Shown here piece after piece: positions 62,001 through 64,000 of a stretch of 64,000 bases of DNA (position 1 is its first letter; each line of letters starts with the position of its first letter). The notes beneath the pieces were generated by a model. The model was not told the origin of the DNA. It was given only the letters and a program-made list of their open reading frames with translations, and did not search any database. The position numbers and the translations under genes are program-made. The DNA is from Oncomelania hupensis (taxonomy: Eukaryota > Mollusca > Gastropoda > Littorinimorpha > Pomatiopsidae). The DNA lies in the NCBI GenBank assembly GCA_036898135.1, contig JBAHVR010000307.1:560001-624000 (forward strand). Reading direction: 5' to 3'.

Positions 62001-62641
62001 CTAAGCCCTTGACTAAGCTTAAAAGACCAATGAGTGGGATCTAGTTTATACTCTGTTGCTAGACGCTCAAACCTAGTCAGATAGAGATCTAGACCTTCTT
62101 CTCTCTCATTGAATGTTCCCAGTGGAAATGACATTCCTTGTACAGGGTTGGGTGCTACCTCTAGCTGATCTGAGTGGGAAGGGGTTGAGGAAGAACTTGA
62201 AGCTCCTGATCCCAATCTTCTTAGCTCTAACTCATGCTGTCTTTCTTTTTCCTTTTCTTCCCTCTCTTTTTCTTTTTCTGCCCTCTCTTTTTCTTTTTCT
62301 GCTCGCTCATAATCCCACCTCCTAACTTCTGCTTCTCTCTCTGCTGCTACCTTCTTCTGTTCTGCTTCTAGCTCTAGTTTCTTCTGCTCTGCTTCTAATT
62401 CTAGTTTCTTCTGCTCTCTTGCTGCTTCTAGTTCTAATTTCTTTTGCTCTGCTTCTAATTCTGCTTTTCTCTGTTCTGCTTCAAGTTTCTTCTGTTCTCT
62501 CTCTGCTGCTCTCTCTGCCTTAGCCTCCTGTTTCTCTACCTCTGCATTTATATACGCAATTAGGTCTCCCCCTGCTAAGTGTAAAGCTTCTCCTAGTTCC
62601 TTGAAACGCAATCTCAAGGCCACTGGGTCCGACATTGCCAA
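59042..62641 (-). CDS. Gypsy-2 Gag-PR-IN polyprotein
   Basis: The open frame is 1199 residues, of which about the first 975 make sense. Residues about 35-145 are a Glu/Lys/Arg coiled coil with repeated EQKKLELEA units, and about 150-330 a SCAN-like Gag core. The CCHC knuckle CSFCNRNNHSTAEC is near 393-406. The protease YDTGLS is near 461. The integrase HHCC (HSMPLSGHMG, CHQC) is followed by D near 705 (SVDIVGPL), D near 760 (RTDNGSQF) and E near 796 with D35E spacing. The tail ends HINLIKKYTDRP. After about 59,690 the frame runs out of register over RNase H and is meaningless. The ATG at 62641 directly precedes the Gag coiled coil. Confidence 0.9.
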   Translation of the reverse strand: MAMSDPVALRLRFKELGEALHLAGGDLIAYINAEVEKQEAKAERAAEREQKKLEAEQRKAELEAEQKKLELEAAREQKKLELEAEQKKLELEAEQKKVAAEREAEVRRWDYERAEKEKERAEKEKEREEKEKERQHELELRRLGSGASSSSSTPSHSDQLEVAPNPVQGMSFPLGTFNEREEGLDLYLTRFERLATEYKLDPTHWSFKLSQGLRGKAYDIYSKLPTDRVTDYHKVKEALLTGFELTGECYRQKFRTNRRVKGESYAQFADRLSTMLDKWISQSATAKTYDGLTELLVWEQLRETMTPELRTFSVEQGAERLEDLVKVADRYVAAHGEAKSFRRDLKPNGKEAQKRSPNREERTANKPNNPRPGQNKGPNTEFGKRGPAEQRRYCSFCNRNNHSTAECFKLAAQRREERESRPAHRVLTQSSGNKPHTIGDHPSVTDTVKVNGKEANCLYDTGLSYDAIVSEALVSRADLTDKTVDLQGADLTKPTTTCPIAWIEVESRYVTGRIQAAVLQKPLYDLVLGCRYVFLGTPPKTVEIAAVQTRAQAKTQPPQPEFAPNPGLEEIKTAQKEDTSIAKCFQKLPKAHTPPHKGDFYMEEGVLHRQGDGDHTQLVLPATLRAQVLELGHSMPLSGHMGIGATVQRISAHYYWPGITEDVKRYVKSCHQCPRYSPRHHTVPVTLGPSVVVGVPFQQVSVDIVGPLPMTKKRNRFLLTLVDACTMWCEAVPLPAIDTKKIADALIAIFTRVGFPDSIRTDNGSQFTGRLMQDVFELIQVHHIRTPPYHPASNGQVERLNGTLLTILRKVADDNPEAWDTYVNAALFAYRETPHAATGYTPSTLLFGRPLAGPLEALRRSWTEAKIDDTPRGATKYVADLQETLKATWKKAGEALKKARARQAKYYNRHAKDRELQVGDQVLLLLPSGTNKLDIAWRGPYRVTAKKSKTVYQVEVNGRARYHHINLIKKYTDRPATPSTHTWMAIAIAEEVHPQLQQHRRTTDKWNPDNRPGQSRMDSGMRDSIPNTQGQNDIGASTPPTRFDSAIRSTHRRKRLRPRSSTATARPQECRDAIPCRLRQQKIETRRDPLRHVGERMPWTSLGHTEVSTLPVWDPLHSSGGPPTTIVPGSLQVFELSPDEMGTHPSGVLIPDRVHTRQREPRSRLPQSPSRGGHSSCRPPNTTKGHSTRIRPRPVIPCH
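59056..59690 (-). pseudogene. Gypsy-2 RNase H, separated by RT deletion
   Basis: In the +1-shifted frame the minus strand reads RKKFIPNYNSIAVPLTNG, DKVVWTAECETAFQTLK, then RTDASDLGLGAVLLQ, SEKECLGLVWAIQKF, VQVDHQPLSFL and GADYLSRH: a complete RNase H preceded by the connection segment. It has no start of its own. The whole RT finger-palm-thumb region is missing between the integrase tail (about 59,720) and this segment. The junction shows a GCCATCGCCATC duplication. Confidence 0.88.
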
Positions 62642-63004
62642 ACGTGTCTATGAACAACCTCTGAATCCCGTGGAATACCAAAACACTAGCAATATTGCAA
62701 TTCAATAACAACAATGCAAAGACCATAAAATTCGCAATCAATAATAGAATAAAACAAAAGTCAAATGGCATACAACAGTTACTTAAGCAAAACCTGCAAA
62801 AGAACAATGCAACATACAGGCACAAAAATATTTGAAGCAAAAAAGTTTTTAACTAAAGAATAGTGCACCACAACTGATCAGTGTTATACCCTTACACTAT
62901 TCTAAGTTATTCTACTTCTACTGTTATCTAATTTTATTGTACTTAGGTCCGGTTATACCCAATTCCTATTATACACAGATCCTGGCTAGGCTCGCCAATT
63001 AAAG
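62642..63004 (-). other. Gypsy-2 5' leader and primer binding site
   Basis: The sequence TGGCGAGCCTAGCCAGG (62982-62998, minus) starts six bases inside the LTR and fits a primer binding site of the TGG type. The rest is A-rich leader with no protein. Confidence 0.6.
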
Positions 63005-64000
63005 TGTCACGTGGGGTTTATGGGCTCTGCACAATGGAATTATGGACCCTCACGTTTATTCGGTGGGAACTGCTAGTACGTCACCCTATGAATTACTTTA
63101 ATAAATTTATTTGTTTAGCTCGTTCTGTGTTAAGGTTGGGGTACAGAAATAGATAGAAAAATGGTAAAAGAATACTGTCACACTAGCTTTCACACGGCTA
63201 TGAATCATATGTAGTCCAGCCACTTGATAACAGTTAAAATCACACATTTATTTCTTCTACTCTATACAAGGTTGTCTAAGTACTAATCTAACTTAAAAAG
63301 TCTCTTTCAATGCTAATAGTTCGATCGCTGATAGTCTATGCAGCTGTTCTATCTTCATCGGGCACTTGCTAGTATATCTCATGTAGATTTGGACTACTGT
63401 GGTCCGTTTTACAGTTTCTGAAGAGTTGGACTACTGTGGTCCTGTTTCCGATCAGTTTAAGTGCACCTATGTTGTTACACTTAACTGCTAGGTGGTGCGG
63501 TCGAAGTCCTTCTGTGAGGTAGCTTCAGGTGCACCTGTGTAGTTGTGTAGTTGGGTTCCCTTGCCACGCTGTGGGGTCTTGTAGGGTGTGATCCAGGGTA
63601 ACTCTCTCCGACCTGTGCGGTAGAGGTTACGCAGACAACTCGTCGTTTCTGTGGAGTTGTGCGCACGGGATAGCTCGGGATAGCTCGGGATAGCTCGCCT
63701 GCTCGTCTGTAATATAAGAGACGAAATTCTGCACAACCCTGAATAATCGGTTTGTGCAGAGCGTCTCACTGAAAGCCAAGTAGCCCTCAGTGATAGCTCC
63801 ACATCTCTATACATAAGCGACGAACATTCTGCTACTTCCGGGTTCCACTGGAATCTCAACTCTAAATTCCTATACATACATAAATATCAATCGTGTCTAA
63901 CTATACACATACAGAATTAATAATATTATAAACATTCAGTGGTACAGCCACTGGTCTGCAAACATACATATAAGTTAAACAACAGTGGTTCCGTACGGGA
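63005..64000 (-). repeat. Gypsy-2 5' LTR, cut by window end
   Basis: Same as 57344-58339 at a constant offset of 5661. The remaining 549 bases are outside the window. Confidence 0.92.

Larger units (their letters stand above)
57344..64000 (-). mobile_element. Gypsy-2: Ty3/gypsy element, IN-before-RT order, RT deleted (runs off window)
   Basis: Minus-strand element with its 3' LTR at 57344-58888, internal region 58889-63004 and 5' LTR from 63005 to beyond 64000. The two LTRs agree over the 996 bases that can be compared (no difference noticed). The internal part encodes Gag-PR-IN, then RNase H in another frame, with no RT between. The expected right end is near 64549, outside the window. Confidence 0.92.

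Overview
This window is eukaryotic: spliced genes with GT/AG introns, very dense non-LTR, LTR and SINE repeats, and long microsatellites. A chemosensory-type seven-helix receptor, tRNA-derived SINEs with (ATT)n-type tails, and IN-before-RT gypsy elements point to a marine invertebrate, most likely a gastropod mollusc. That attribution is inference from family resemblance, not from a search.

Three host genes can be supported. (1) Plus strand, 2012-28025: the 3' part of a multi-exon type I membrane protein. Eight cysteine-rich module exons, all phase 1-1, are followed by a 24-nt linker exon, a transmembrane exon, a 28-nt micro-exon and a terminal cytoplasmic-tail exon ending at 28025. The 5' end lies outside the window. 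(2) Minus strand, 32517-29342: a four-exon class A GPCR of the mollusc chemosensory kind, with one base apparently missing in exon 3. (3) Plus strand, 50320-53012: a three-exon gene for a 127-residue single-pass membrane protein of unknown family, whose last codons lie in a dispersed repeat.

The rest is mostly mobile DNA. 1-15 kb: introns of gene 1 with LINE 3' ends, two solo LTRs, microsatellites and copies of a ~576-bp retroposon called R1 here. 15-28 kb: one 12.6-kb intron in which an old LTR was split by a young gypsy element (Gypsy-1, identical-looking LTRs) and by an R1 copy, followed by a dead Tc1 element, a LINE scrap and two more R1 copies. 28-33 kb: the GPCR gene. 33-48 kb: LINE fragments, SINEs, a 1.5-kb solo LTR with a perfect 5-bp duplication, and a tail-to-tail LTR pair. 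48-54 kb: gene 3. 54-64 kb: an old gypsy remnant whose LTR was entered by a second gypsy element (Gypsy-2, minus strand), which runs off the right edge.

The most novel points are the R1 family (twelve pieces in 64 kb, seven with clear 9-14 bp target duplications), and the two gypsy elements that carry integrase upstream of reverse transcriptase, have both lost the RT core and yet have near-identical LTRs.
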